From contig NZ_LDJI01000017.1 in NCBI RefSeq assembly GCF_001431415.1, forward strand, positions 1 through 51,774: a DNA stretch of 51,774 nucleotides, written 5' to 3'. The notes beneath the pieces are model-generated. The model had not been told where the DNA came from. It was given only the letters and a program-made list of their open reading frames with translations, and did no database searches. The first letter of the stretch is position 1. Each line of letters begins with the position of its first letter. Below are positions 43,618-51,132 of the stretch, one piece after another. The translations under genes and the position numbers were made by a program. The stretch comes from Stenotrophomonas humi (lineage in GTDB: Bacteria; Pseudomonadota; Gammaproteobacteria; Xanthomonadales; Xanthomonadaceae).

Positions 43618-45822
43618 ATGATTCGTCCAACTGTTCTGAGTGCTGCCCTGTGGGCGGTACTTTCTCCCGTGCACGCCGAAACAGCGGCGTCGGCCGACAC
43701 GCGTGATTTTGACCGCGTGCAGGTCACCGCCACCCGTACCGAGCGTGCCGTCAGCGACGTTGCCGCGACCGTGGACGTCATCGACCGCGAGCAGTTGGAC
43801 AACCAGCTCGTGCACGACATCGCCGATCTGGTCCGTTATGAGCCGGGCATCTCGGTCACCCGCAATGCCACGCGTTTTGGCCTGGGCGGTTTCCGCATCC
43901 GTGGCCTGGACAGCAACCGTGTGTTGATCCAGACCGACGGCATCGCCATGCCGAAAAGCTTCGACATCGGCAACTTCGCCAATGCCAACCGCAACTTCAC
44001 TGATCTGGAAACGCTCAAGCGCGTGGAAATCGTGCGCGGCCCCGCCAGTTCGCTGTACGGCTCCGATGCACTGGGTGGCGTGGTGGCCTTCGTCACCAAG
44101 GACCCGGCCGATTACCTGAAGGACGGCAAGGACAGCTACGTCGGCCTCAAGTTCGGCTACGACGGCGATTGGCAGGGCTTGCTGGGCAGTGTCACCACCG
44201 CCTTTGGCGGTGAGCGCTGGAGCGGCATGGTCAACGTCAACCACCGCCAAGGCCAGGAAACCGACAACAAGGGCGATGTCCGCAGCCGCGACTACACCCG
44301 CACCGCGCCCAACCCGCAGGAGCGCGACGGCCGCAGCGTGCTGTCCAAGCTGGTCTATGCGCCGGACGAAAGCCAGCGCTTCCGCCTGACCGTGGAAGGC
44401 AACGAAGACATCACCGATACCGACGTGTATTCATCGATCAACGACAAGCATCCAACGCCTTCCGTGCGCACCACCACCGGCATGACTGCGCACGACAAGC
44501 AGACGCGCATGCGCGTTTCGTTCGCACATGAAATGGATGCGCTGGACACGGCATTCGCCGACAGCCTGCGCTGGCAGGTGTACCGCCAGGACAGCGAGAC
44601 CACGCAGGTCACCAACGAGAACCGCACCAATGGCAGCCGTCGCCACCGCGAGTTCAATTTCGACCAGCGCGTGTATGGCGCACAGGCACAGTTCAACAAG
44701 GGTCTGCAGACCGGTGATGTCGAACACGCGCTGACCTGGGGCTTTGATGGTGCATGGACCGAGGTCCACCAGAAGCGTGATGGCTTCCAGGTACTGGCCA
44801 ATGGCAATACCAGCACGACCATTCTTCCCGACGCCTTCCCGGTGCGTGATTTCCCCATCAGCAAGACCACCGAGCTGGGCCTCTATGTGCAGGATGAAAT
44901 GCGCCTGGCGGGCGGGCGGCTGTCGCTGGTGCCGGGCCTGCGCGTGGATCACTACCGGCTCTCGCCGGAGCTGGACAGCATTTTCCGCGAGGACAACCCG
45001 GACATGCCGGTCGCTTCACTGAGCAAGACCAGCGTGTCGCCGAAGCTGGGCATGGTGTGGCGTTTCGATGATGAGTGGTCACTGTTTGCCGGCTACTCGC
45101 ACGGATTCCGTTCGCCGCCGTACAACGACGTCAATCTCGGTTTCACCAATGTCATGTTCGGTTACACCGCCATTCCCAATCCGGACCTGAAGCCGGAAAC
45201 CAGCAATGGCGTCGAACTGGGCATGCGTTACCTGACTCCCGCCGCCTATGTCAGCGTCAGCGGCTACTGGAACGACTACAAGGATTTCATCGAGTCGCAG
45301 CGCAATGTCGGTCGCAATGCACAGGGCCTGCTGGTGTTCCAGTCGCAGAACATCTCCGAAGCCCGCATCTATGGTGCCGAATTGAAGGCCGGTGTGGATT
45401 TCGGCCAGCTCACCGCTGTGCTGGACGGCTGGTCGCTGCGCAGCGCACTGGCGTGGTCGCATGGGCAGAACCGCACCGAGGATGTGCCACTGGATTCGGT
45501 GGATCCGCTGCGTGGCACCGTCGGCCTGATGTATGACCGCGATGCGTGGGGCGTGGAGCTGGCCGGCACCTTTGCCAAGCGCAAGACCCGCATCGCCGAT
45601 GCGGACGCCTATCGGCCGGCGGGCTATGGCGTGCTCGACCTGATGGGGCATTGGGAGTTCGCGCCCGGCGCCAAGTTCAACGTCGGCGTGTTCAACCTGG
45701 CCGATCGCAACTACATCGACTGGTCCAGCATCACCTCGACGCTGGCCTCCGGCAGCACGGTCGTCGACCGCTACAGCAATCCGGGGCGCACCGTATCGGC
45801 CAGTGTCGCGGTGTCCTGGTAA
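43618..45822 (+). CDS. TonB-dependent heme/hemoglobin outer membrane receptor
   Basis: A 734-residue outer membrane receptor with a signal peptide (residues 1-20, ending PVHA). A plug domain follows, with the TonB-box region near VQVTATRTERAVS, then GFRIRGLDSNRVLIQTDG and VEIVRGPASSLYGSDALGGVVAF, then a 22-strand barrel ending in SVAVSW with a terminal aromatic residue. Heme-receptor motifs occur as FRSP (497-500; usually FRAP) and NPDL (521-524; usually NPNL), and His495 immediately precedes the first. It lies downstream of a Fur box and hemP, so heme import is the likely function; hemoglobin or hemopexin use is unproven. No heme ABC transporter or heme oxygenase is nearby. Confidence 0.88.
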   Translation: MIRPTVLSAALWAVLSPVHAETAASADTRDFDRVQVTATRTERAVSDVAATVDVIDREQLDNQLVHDIADLVRYEPGISVTRNATRFGLGGFRIRGLDSNRVLIQTDGIAMPKSFDIGNFANANRNFTDLETLKRVEIVRGPASSLYGSDALGGVVAFVTKDPADYLKDGKDSYVGLKFGYDGDWQGLLGSVTTAFGGERWSGMVNVNHRQGQETDNKGDVRSRDYTRTAPNPQERDGRSVLSKLVYAPDESQRFRLTVEGNEDITDTDVYSSINDKHPTPSVRTTTGMTAHDKQTRMRVSFAHEMDALDTAFADSLRWQVYRQDSETTQVTNENRTNGSRRHREFNFDQRVYGAQAQFNKGLQTGDVEHALTWGFDGAWTEVHQKRDGFQVLANGNTSTTILPDAFPVRDFPISKTTELGLYVQDEMRLAGGRLSLVPGLRVDHYRLSPELDSIFREDNPDMPVASLSKTSVSPKLGMVWRFDDEWSLFAGYSHGFRSPPYNDVNLGFTNVMFGYTAIPNPDLKPETSNGVELGMRYLTPAAYVSVSGYWNDYKDFIESQRNVGRNAQGLLVFQSQNISEARIYGAELKAGVDFGQLTAVLDGWSLRSALAWSHGQNRTEDVPLDSVDPLRGTVGLMYDRDAWGVELAGTFAKRKTRIADADAYRPAGYGVLDLMGHWEFAPGAKFNVGVFNLADRNYIDWSSITSTLASGSTVVDRYSNPGRTVSASVAVSW

Positions 45823-45924
45823 CAGAAAAGCCTCTCTCTCCGGTTTCTCCAGGACCCGCCTCTGAAGGAACGACTGCGGCCATGGACGGCCATTCTCCCT
45901 TCGCAACGCACAAAGGAACGCTCC

Positions 45925-46854
45925 ATGAAGCTCCATCACGCCAGCCTGTTGTTGCTCGCCACCGCCTGCGGTGCCGCCAGCGCAGCACCCGCCAGCATCC
46001 GTGACCATGATTCCATCCTGGCCATGCAGGGTGAGTACACCGTGGATTTCGCCTTCGACGAAACCGTCCTGCTCAAGCCTGGCTATGAGCGCGCGGCAGC
46101 CATGCGCAGCGGCGGCAATGAAGTGGTGATCGTGATCGAGGACACGCCGCAGCGCATCGTGCTGCAGCATCTGCTGGTGGACGAGAAGAGCGGTCATGTC
46201 ACCAAGCATTGGCGCCAGGACTGGGTGTACGAAGCGGGCAATCGCTTTGAGTTCAGTGCCGACCAGACCTGGCAGGTGCGCACCATCCCGGTCGCGGTGA
46301 ATCAGGGTGCCTGGACCCAATGCGTCTACGAAGTCAGTGATGCGCCGCGTTACTGCGGCACCGGCAAGTGGAGCTACGACAACAACGTGCCGACCTGGAC
46401 CAGCGATCTCAGCTGGCGTCCGTTGCCGCGTCGTGAATACACCAAACGCAGCGACTACAACGCGCTGGCGGTGGTGAACCGGCACACCCTCACGCCCAAT
46501 GGCTGGACGCACGAGCAGTTCAATACCAAGGTGCAGCGCAACGCCGATGGCAGCCAGGTAGAAATCGCGCGCGAGTTCGGCTTCAACGATTACATCAAAA
46601 CCACTGAAGTGGATTTCGCGCCAGCCTACTCCTACTGGAAGGGCACGTCGGGCTTCTGGGCACAGGTGCGCCAGCGCTGGGAGGGATTCCTCGGCAAAGC
46701 ACCAGGCGTGCACCTGAAGACCAAGCTCGACGGCATGGCGATGATCATTCCGCTGTTCGAGCAGGCCGAAGCCGTCAAGGATGGCGCGGCGGTGGATGCC
46801 GCGAAGATCGATGCGGTGTTCAAACAGTACGTTGAACCGGCAGTAGTCAAGTAA
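45925..46854 (+). CDS. Secreted DUF6607-like protein of the heme locus
   Basis: A 309-residue protein with a signal peptide (cleavage near residue 20, ASA-AP). The mature part has no membrane segment and is rich in tryptophan and tyrosine. Recurrent motifs include HWRQDWVYEAGNRFEFSADQTWQVR, CVYEVSDAPRYCGTGKW with a cysteine pair, and RHTLTPNGWTHEQFNTK. I believe it corresponds to DUF6607, found beside TonB heme receptors in Xanthomonadaceae; the family assignment is from memory. Its role is unknown, but position suggests periplasmic heme handling. A strong terminator follows, closing the hemP-receptor-DUF6607 unit. Confidence 0.75.
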   Translation: MKLHHASLLLLATACGAASAAPASIRDHDSILAMQGEYTVDFAFDETVLLKPGYERAAAMRSGGNEVVIVIEDTPQRIVLQHLLVDEKSGHVTKHWRQDWVYEAGNRFEFSADQTWQVRTIPVAVNQGAWTQCVYEVSDAPRYCGTGKWSYDNNVPTWTSDLSWRPLPRREYTKRSDYNALAVVNRHTLTPNGWTHEQFNTKVQRNADGSQVEIAREFGFNDYIKTTEVDFAPAYSYWKGTSGFWAQVRQRWEGFLGKAPGVHLKTKLDGMAMIIPLFEQAEAVKDGAAVDAAKIDAVFKQYVEPAVVK

Positions 46855-46859
46855 ACGAG

Positions 46860-46888
46860 AGGCCCCGCATTGCGGGGCCTTTCTGTTT
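46860..46888 (+). terminator. Intrinsic terminator of the heme locus
   Basis: Perfect 10-base arms (AGGCCCCGCA and its complement) around one T, followed by TTCTGTTT, 5 bases after the stop codon. A clear Rho-independent terminator. Confidence 0.88.
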
Positions 46889-46937
46889 GCATGACATCGA
46901 CGGAGATGGAGCAGGGAGCATCCCGTGCCTGCCCCCG

Positions 46938-47303
46938 CTATTCCTTGAACATCAACAGCGCCGCCACCACGATCAGCGCGAACGCAGCCCAGTGGTTCCA
47001 CTTCAACGGTTGGTCCAGATAGGTAGCCGAGAACACCGCGAACACCAGCAGGGTGATCACTTCCTGCATGCCTTTGAGCTGTGGCGCCGAATACACCGCG
47101 CTGCCCAGACGGTTGCCGGGCACCTGCAGGCAGTACTCGAAGAAGGCGATGCCCCAGCTGACCAGGATGACGGTCATCAGCGGTGCCGATTTGTACTTCA
47201 GGTGGCCATACCAGGCCACGGTCATGAATACGTTGCTGGCGATCAACAGCAACACCGGATACAGATAGGCAGTGAAGGGCGGGGCAGGCATGGGCAGGTT
47301 CAT
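46938..47303 (-). CDS. DMT-superfamily small membrane protein (DUF486)
   Basis: A 121-residue membrane protein with four predicted helices. Family-like features are VFMTVAWYGHLKYK near 25-38, VSWGIAFFEYCLQVPGNRLGSAVYS in the middle, and QLKGMQEVITLLVFAVFSATYL. This is the DUF486 family (COG3169), distantly related to the small multidrug resistance proteins. Transport function is assumed from the fold only. The start at 47303 was chosen for its family-like length; 47291 is also possible. It is divergent from the response regulator. Confidence 0.8.
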   Translation of the reverse strand: MNLPMPAPPFTAYLYPVLLLIASNVFMTVAWYGHLKYKSAPLMTVILVSWGIAFFEYCLQVPGNRLGSAVYSAPQLKGMQEVITLLVFAVFSATYLDQPLKWNHWAAFALIVVAALLMFKE

Positions 47304-47365
47304 CGAGACGGGCCGATAGCATAGGCCTGCGATGTCATCGGTTCTAAACGGGGCCATTCCTGAAA

Positions 47366-47389
47366 GTGCGGCGTGCGGCGTGCGGCGTG
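47366..47389. repeat. Three tandem copies of a 7-bp unit upstream of the response regulator
   Basis: GTGCGGC is repeated three times in tandem at 47366-47386, followed by GTGAGCCGC, which can fold back on the last copy. It lies in the 251-base gap between the DUF486 gene and the response regulator. Such units can vary in copy number by slippage. Apart from a strong AAGGAGG site before the regulator, I see nothing else in the gap. Confidence 0.5.
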
Positions 47390-47554
47390 AGCCGCCGCCC
47401 TGCCGCGCGCAGGTGGATTCAAACCCGGGCGCGTGCACGCGTCCCGATTGCGCAGTGGAATTGGTTGCAAGTAAAACAAATACGGCGGATGCCTTCACAT
47501 GGTTTCTACTTGCCATCCGGCATCTTTCACAAAGCTGAAGACTAAGGAGGCTCC

Positions 47555-48268
47555 ATGCGACAGACCAAGGAATCGTCCGGACTCGTGTTGGTTGTCGAGG
47601 ACAACCGCAACATCTCCGAGATGATTGGCGAGTACCTGGAAGGCAAGGGCTTTGAAGTGGACTATGCGGTCGATGGCCTTGATGGCTACCGGCTGGCAGC
47701 CGAGAACAGCTACGACGTGGTGGTGTTGGACCTGATGCTGCCGCGCCTGGACGGCATCGAAGTCTGCCGGCGCCTGCGCAACGAGGCACGCAAGTCAACG
47801 CCGGTATTGATGCTGACCGCGCGTGACACCCTCGACGACAAACTCACCGGCCTGGGCTACGGCGCCGATGATTACCTGACCAAACCGTTCGCGATCCAGG
47901 AACTGGAAGCACGCCTGCGTGCGCTGATCCGCCGCGAACGCCGTCAGGTAGGCGCCGAGGTCCTGAAGGTAGCCGATCTGGTGCTGGACCCGGTGAGCAT
48001 GCGGGCCACCCGTGCCGGCAGCGAGCTGCAGCTTTCGCCCATTGGTCTGCGCCTGCTCACGATACTGATGCGCGAATCGCCCCGGGTGGTTACCCGGCAG
48101 GAGATCGAGCGTGAGATCTGGGGCAACGGCCTGCCCGATTCGGACACCCTGCGCAGTCATCTGTACAACCTGCGCAAGATCATCGACAAGCCGTTCGATC
48201 GTCCGTTGCTGCACACGGTGCAGAGCGCCGGCTATCGCATCGCCGATATCGGCCAGCCAATGGGCTGA
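47555..48268 (+). CDS. OmpR-family response regulator (ColR-like)
   Basis: A 237-residue two-domain regulator. The receiver domain has the acidic pair in VVEDNRN, the phospho-acceptor Asp59 in VVLDLMLPRLDG, Thr in LMLTARD, and Lys in LTKPFA. The C-terminal winged helix shows LVLDPVSMRATRAGSELQLSPIGLRLL, then VVTRQEIEREIWG and LRSHLYNLRKIIDKPF. A strong Shine-Dalgarno (AAGGAGG) precedes the ATG. A sensor kinase and then diacylglycerol kinase follow, an arrangement that recalls the envelope-stress system ColRS, known to affect dgkA in Pseudomonas. The ColR name is inferred, so I give no symbol. Confidence 0.85.
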   Translation: MRQTKESSGLVLVVEDNRNISEMIGEYLEGKGFEVDYAVDGLDGYRLAAENSYDVVVLDLMLPRLDGIEVCRRLRNEARKSTPVLMLTARDTLDDKLTGLGYGADDYLTKPFAIQELEARLRALIRRERRQVGAEVLKVADLVLDPVSMRATRAGSELQLSPIGLRLLTILMRESPRVVTRQEIEREIWGNGLPDSDTLRSHLYNLRKIIDKPFDRPLLHTVQSAGYRIADIGQPMG

Positions 48269-48284
48269 ACACCGGGTTGGTAGG

Positions 48285-48310
48285 ACCGCCGCCGAGGGTG
48301 AGGCGGCGGT
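48285..48310 (+). terminator. Terminator-like hairpin between regulator and kinase
   Basis: A perfect 9-pair stem (48285-48293 with 48302-48310), with an 8-base loop, is followed by TGGTTGTGTT. It lies 16 bases after the regulator stop. It may reduce read-through into the kinase gene. Confidence 0.5.
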
Positions 48311-48352
48311 TGGTTGTGTTGGGTATAGCGTCGGTGGCAGGCGGTCAGTCCC

Positions 48353-48358
48353 TATAAT
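48353..48358 (+). promoter_or_regulatory. Perfect -10 TATAAT upstream of the sensor kinase
   Basis: A consensus TATAAT stands 26 bases before the kinase ATG. No good -35 is seen at the usual spacing. It suggests a separate transcript for the kinase. Confidence 0.5.
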
Positions 48359-48384
48359 CACGGCGGTTCAGGGGGGCGGACGCA

Positions 48385-49656
48385 ATGCCGTACGGCTTGC
48401 CGCACAAGATCAGAGTCGCGTTCATTGTGCAGGCGTTGCTGGCAAGCCTGGGCGTGCTGCTGGGCGGCTATCTGGTAGCCCTGTTGATTGAATATGGGCT
48501 GGTGAAGGTGGTGCTGGGCGACGAAGCGCGGCACTACTGGTCATTGCATGCGCAGTCGTCGGAGGCGCCCCTGCCCAACACCCGTTACATCCGTGGCTAC
48601 CTGCTGGCCGATGGCTGGCCCGGCGAGTCCGTTCCGGCGGATCTACGCCCGCTGTTGCCGGGCTTCCATGCGTTGGAAGCATCCGACCAACTGGTGCTGG
48701 TGGATCAGAAGCCCGAAGGTCGGCTCTATCTGGTGTTCCCGCAGTCACAGGCGCGCCGGGCGGTGTTCTGGCTGGGCGTGCTGCCGGTGACGCTGGTGCT
48801 GCTGGCGATCTACGCGCTGTCATGGTTGACCTATCGGGCTTCATGGCGGGCGGTATCCCCCGTGAACTGGCTGGCGCGGCGGGTGGCGCGCTGGGATCCG
48901 CGGTATCCCGATGCCAGCGAGCTGGCACCGGAGCAACTGCCGACCGAAGTGAAGGGCGAGGCCCGGCAGCTGGCACTTGCGCTGCATGGCATGGCTGGCA
49001 GGGTCAGCGAGCACGTCGCGCGCGAGCGCAATTTCACCCGTGATGCCAGTCATGAGCTGCGCACGCCACTGACGGTGATCCGCATGGCCAGTGACATGGC
49101 GCTGGCCGATTCGGGGCTCACCCCGCGCTTGCAGCGGGGGCTGCAGCGTATCCAGCGCTCCGGTCGGGACATGGAGGCCATCGTCGATGCATTCCTGCTG
49201 CTCGCACGCGAAACCGATGTGGAGCCATTGTCCGAGCCGTTCGACGTGGGCGACGTGGTGCGCCAGGAAGTGGAAGCGATCGCGGAGTTGCTGGTCGGCA
49301 AGCCGGTTGAGCTGCGCGTGCTGATTGACGGCCCACAACCGATGGTCGCGCCTCCCCGGGTGATGCATGTCGTGGTGGGCAATCTGTTGCGCAATGCCTG
49401 CCAGTACACCGATGTCGGCGAAATCGAGGTGCGGGTGGCCGAGGGCAGGGTCGTGGTGCGGGACACCGGCATCGGCATGAGCAGTGAAGCGTTGTCACGG
49501 GTGTTCGAGCCCTTCTTCAGGGCCGAGGAAGGCCGGCCGCAAGGGGCCGGGCTGGGCTTGGTCATCGTGCGCCGGCTATGCGATCGCTGCGGTTGGCGCA
49601 TCACCCTGGAAAGCGCCGAGGGCAAAGGCACCACGGCAACCCTGCATTACCGCTGA
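48385..49656 (+). CDS. Sensor histidine kinase (ColS-like)
   Basis: A 423-residue inner-membrane kinase. Two transmembrane segments (about 11-36 and 126-150) flank a small periplasmic sensor domain of about 90 residues. A HAMP-like region follows, then the H box RDASHELRTPLT with His223, the N box GNLLRNACQYTD, G1 VRDTGIGM, the F box VFEPFF and G2 GAGLGLVIVRRL. All catalytic motifs are intact. The sensor domain contains His50, Glu60, Asp76 and Glu81, which could bind metal, but no clear ExxE motif as in ColS is seen. The partner is the upstream response regulator. Confidence 0.86.
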   Translation: MPYGLPHKIRVAFIVQALLASLGVLLGGYLVALLIEYGLVKVVLGDEARHYWSLHAQSSEAPLPNTRYIRGYLLADGWPGESVPADLRPLLPGFHALEASDQLVLVDQKPEGRLYLVFPQSQARRAVFWLGVLPVTLVLLAIYALSWLTYRASWRAVSPVNWLARRVARWDPRYPDASELAPEQLPTEVKGEARQLALALHGMAGRVSEHVARERNFTRDASHELRTPLTVIRMASDMALADSGLTPRLQRGLQRIQRSGRDMEAIVDAFLLLARETDVEPLSEPFDVGDVVRQEVEAIAELLVGKPVELRVLIDGPQPMVAPPRVMHVVVGNLLRNACQYTDVGEIEVRVAEGRVVVRDTGIGMSSEALSRVFEPFFRAEEGRPQGAGLGLVIVRRLCDRCGWRITLESAEGKGTTATLHYR

Positions 49657-49805
49657 GGTGCCCCGAAACCGGGCTTGGGGTGCGCGGTGGGCAGATGTGG
49701 CAAAATTGCCGATTGCTTTCCACCCTCCCGGTATCTCCTGCATGGCAGCCTTCCTGTTCCGGCAATTCCGTCTTGACCGTCGCGTGGCTGCTGGCCAGGT
49801 GCGCC

Positions 49806-50186
49806 GTGGCTGATCAGACCGGGCATATGCCGCGCGGGCCGGCCCGCATCTTCAAGGCGGCGCAGTGGTCCTGGCAGGGCTTGAAGGCCGCTTGGCTGCA
49901 CGAATCCTCGTTCCGGCTGGAGGTCTGCCTGTTCGTGGTGCTGGCCCCGCTGGCGCTGTGGCTGGGCCAGGGGCCCATCGAGCAGGTGCTGCTGATCGGC
50001 TCGATGCTGCTGGTGCTGGCGATGGAGCTGGCCAATTCGGCCATCGAGGCGGTCATCGAGCGCTATGGCCCGGAGTACCACGTGCTGGCCGGGCGCGCCA
50101 AGGACATGGGCTCGGCGGCGGTGTTCGTGCTGATGATGAATGTTCTGCTGTGCTGGGGCTTGATCCTGGTGCCGCGGTTTCTTTGA
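49806..50186 (+). CDS. dgkA: Diacylglycerol kinase
   Basis: DgkA phosphorylates diacylglycerol released in envelope synthesis back to phosphatidate. The 126-residue product has three membrane helices. The signature ELANSAIEAVIERYGPEYH, then AGRAKDMGSAAVFV, is perfect for the family, including the catalytic glutamates and Asn. I prefer the GTG at 49806, with AGGTG 5 bases upstream, over the ATG at 49827, which would shorten the N-terminal amphipathic region. It follows the sensor kinase after 149 bases. Confidence 0.92.
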   Translation: MADQTGHMPRGPARIFKAAQWSWQGLKAAWLHESSFRLEVCLFVVLAPLALWLGQGPIEQVLLIGSMLLVLAMELANSAIEAVIERYGPEYHVLAGRAKDMGSAAVFVLMMNVLLCWGLILVPRFL

Positions 50187-50189
50187 GAA

Positions 50190-50228
50190 ACCACCTGCCG
50201 GGCGGCGGTGGTAGTGACGTTTTTGTTT
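50190..50228 (+). terminator. Intrinsic terminator after dgkA
   Basis: ACCACC (50190-50195) pairs with GGTGGT (50207-50212), and GCCG with CGGC inside, with one bulged base. It is followed after 7 bases by TTTTTGTTT. This would end dgkA before terC. Confidence 0.6.
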
Positions 50229-50241
50229 AAGGATTGCCTGC

Positions 50242-50991
50242 ATGTCTTTTGAGATTCTTGCCGACCCCAATGTGTGGTTGACCCTGTTCATGTTGAGCGC
50301 GCTGGAAATCGTGCTCGGTATCGACAACCTGGTGTTCATCTCCATCGCCGTGGGACGTCTGCCGGCGCATCAGCGCCCGGTGGCACGTCGCGTCGGCATC
50401 GCGGTGGCCTGCATCACCCGCATCATGTTGCTGGTGTCGCTGGCTTACCTGGCGCACATGGAGAGCAACCTGTTCAACGTGTTCGGCATGGGCATCTCCA
50501 TCCGTGACCTGGTGCTGGTACTGGGTGGTCTGTTCCTGCTCTACAAGGGCATCAAGGAAATCCGCGAGCTGGTCAGCGGCGGCGAAGATGCCGACCCGAC
50601 CACCACCAAGGCCACGGCGTCGTTCGGCATGGTGATCGCGCAGATCGCCATCATCGACATCGTGTTCTCGCTGGACTCGGTGATCACCGCCGTCGGCATC
50701 GCCGACCACGTGCCGGTGATGGTCTGTGCGGTGCTGTTGTCGGTGGCGGTGATGCTGCTGGCTGCCAACCCACTGGGCCGTTTCATCGATGCCAACCCCA
50801 CCGTGAAGCTGTTGGCGCTGGCCTTCATCCTGCTGGTCGGTGCGGTGCTGGTGCTTGATGGCCTGGACGTGCACGTGCCCAAGCCCTACATCTACGCCGC
50901 CATGGGCTTCTCGGTGATGGTGGAGTGGCTGAACCTGCTGATGCGCCGCAACGCCAAGGCCCATCACGTGCCGGGTGCGGACAACTGGTAA
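50242..50991 (+). CDS. TerC family integral membrane protein
   Basis: A 249-residue TerC-type protein with seven predicted helices. Two pseudo-repeated acidic motifs are in place: LEIVLGIDNLVFISIA (about 21-36) and IDIVFSLDSVITAVGIAD (about 139-156). Members act in metal (manganese or calcium) efflux and in metal loading of exported proteins; tellurite resistance is only one phenotype. No Mn-responsive yybP-ykoY riboswitch is seen in the 55 bases upstream. AAGGA sits at a fair distance before the ATG. It is followed by a strong hairpin and lemA. Confidence 0.9.
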   Translation: MSFEILADPNVWLTLFMLSALEIVLGIDNLVFISIAVGRLPAHQRPVARRVGIAVACITRIMLLVSLAYLAHMESNLFNVFGMGISIRDLVLVLGGLFLLYKGIKEIRELVSGGEDADPTTTKATASFGMVIAQIAIIDIVFSLDSVITAVGIADHVPVMVCAVLLSVAVMLLAANPLGRFIDANPTVKLLALAFILLVGAVLVLDGLDVHVPKPYIYAAMGFSVMVEWLNLLMRRNAKAHHVPGADNW

Positions 50992-51040
50992 GTGTGTGAT
51001 CTGGCCGGCCACCACGCCGGTCAGGTTCGCCTGCAGCAAC

Positions 51041-51067
51041 GGAAGGGCCGGCATTGCCGGCCCTTCC
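51041..51067 (+). terminator. Strong hairpin between terC and lemA
   Basis: Perfect 12-base arms (GGAAGGGCCGGC and complement) with an ATT loop, followed by TGT. It is likely a terminator for terC; the T tail is weak. Confidence 0.65.
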
Positions 51068-51132
51068 TGTATGCACGCGCTGCACACCGGTCCGTGGCAT
51101 GCTCGGCGCTCCTGCCGTTGAAGGGTCCGACC

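Noticed and set aside
41597..43630. 677-codon minus-strand frame over the aldo/keto reductase and hemP
   Set aside because: It runs through two real genes, a Fur box and a terminator, and has no motif.
45079..47322. 747-codon minus-strand frame over the heme receptor and DUF6607 gene
   Set aside because: The plus strand carries a receptor with plug and barrel motifs and a protein with a signal peptide; the frame is a shadow.
50187..50241. Manganese (yybP-ykoY) riboswitch upstream of terC
   Set aside because: The 55-base gap holds only a terminator-like hairpin and lacks the conserved riboswitch loops.
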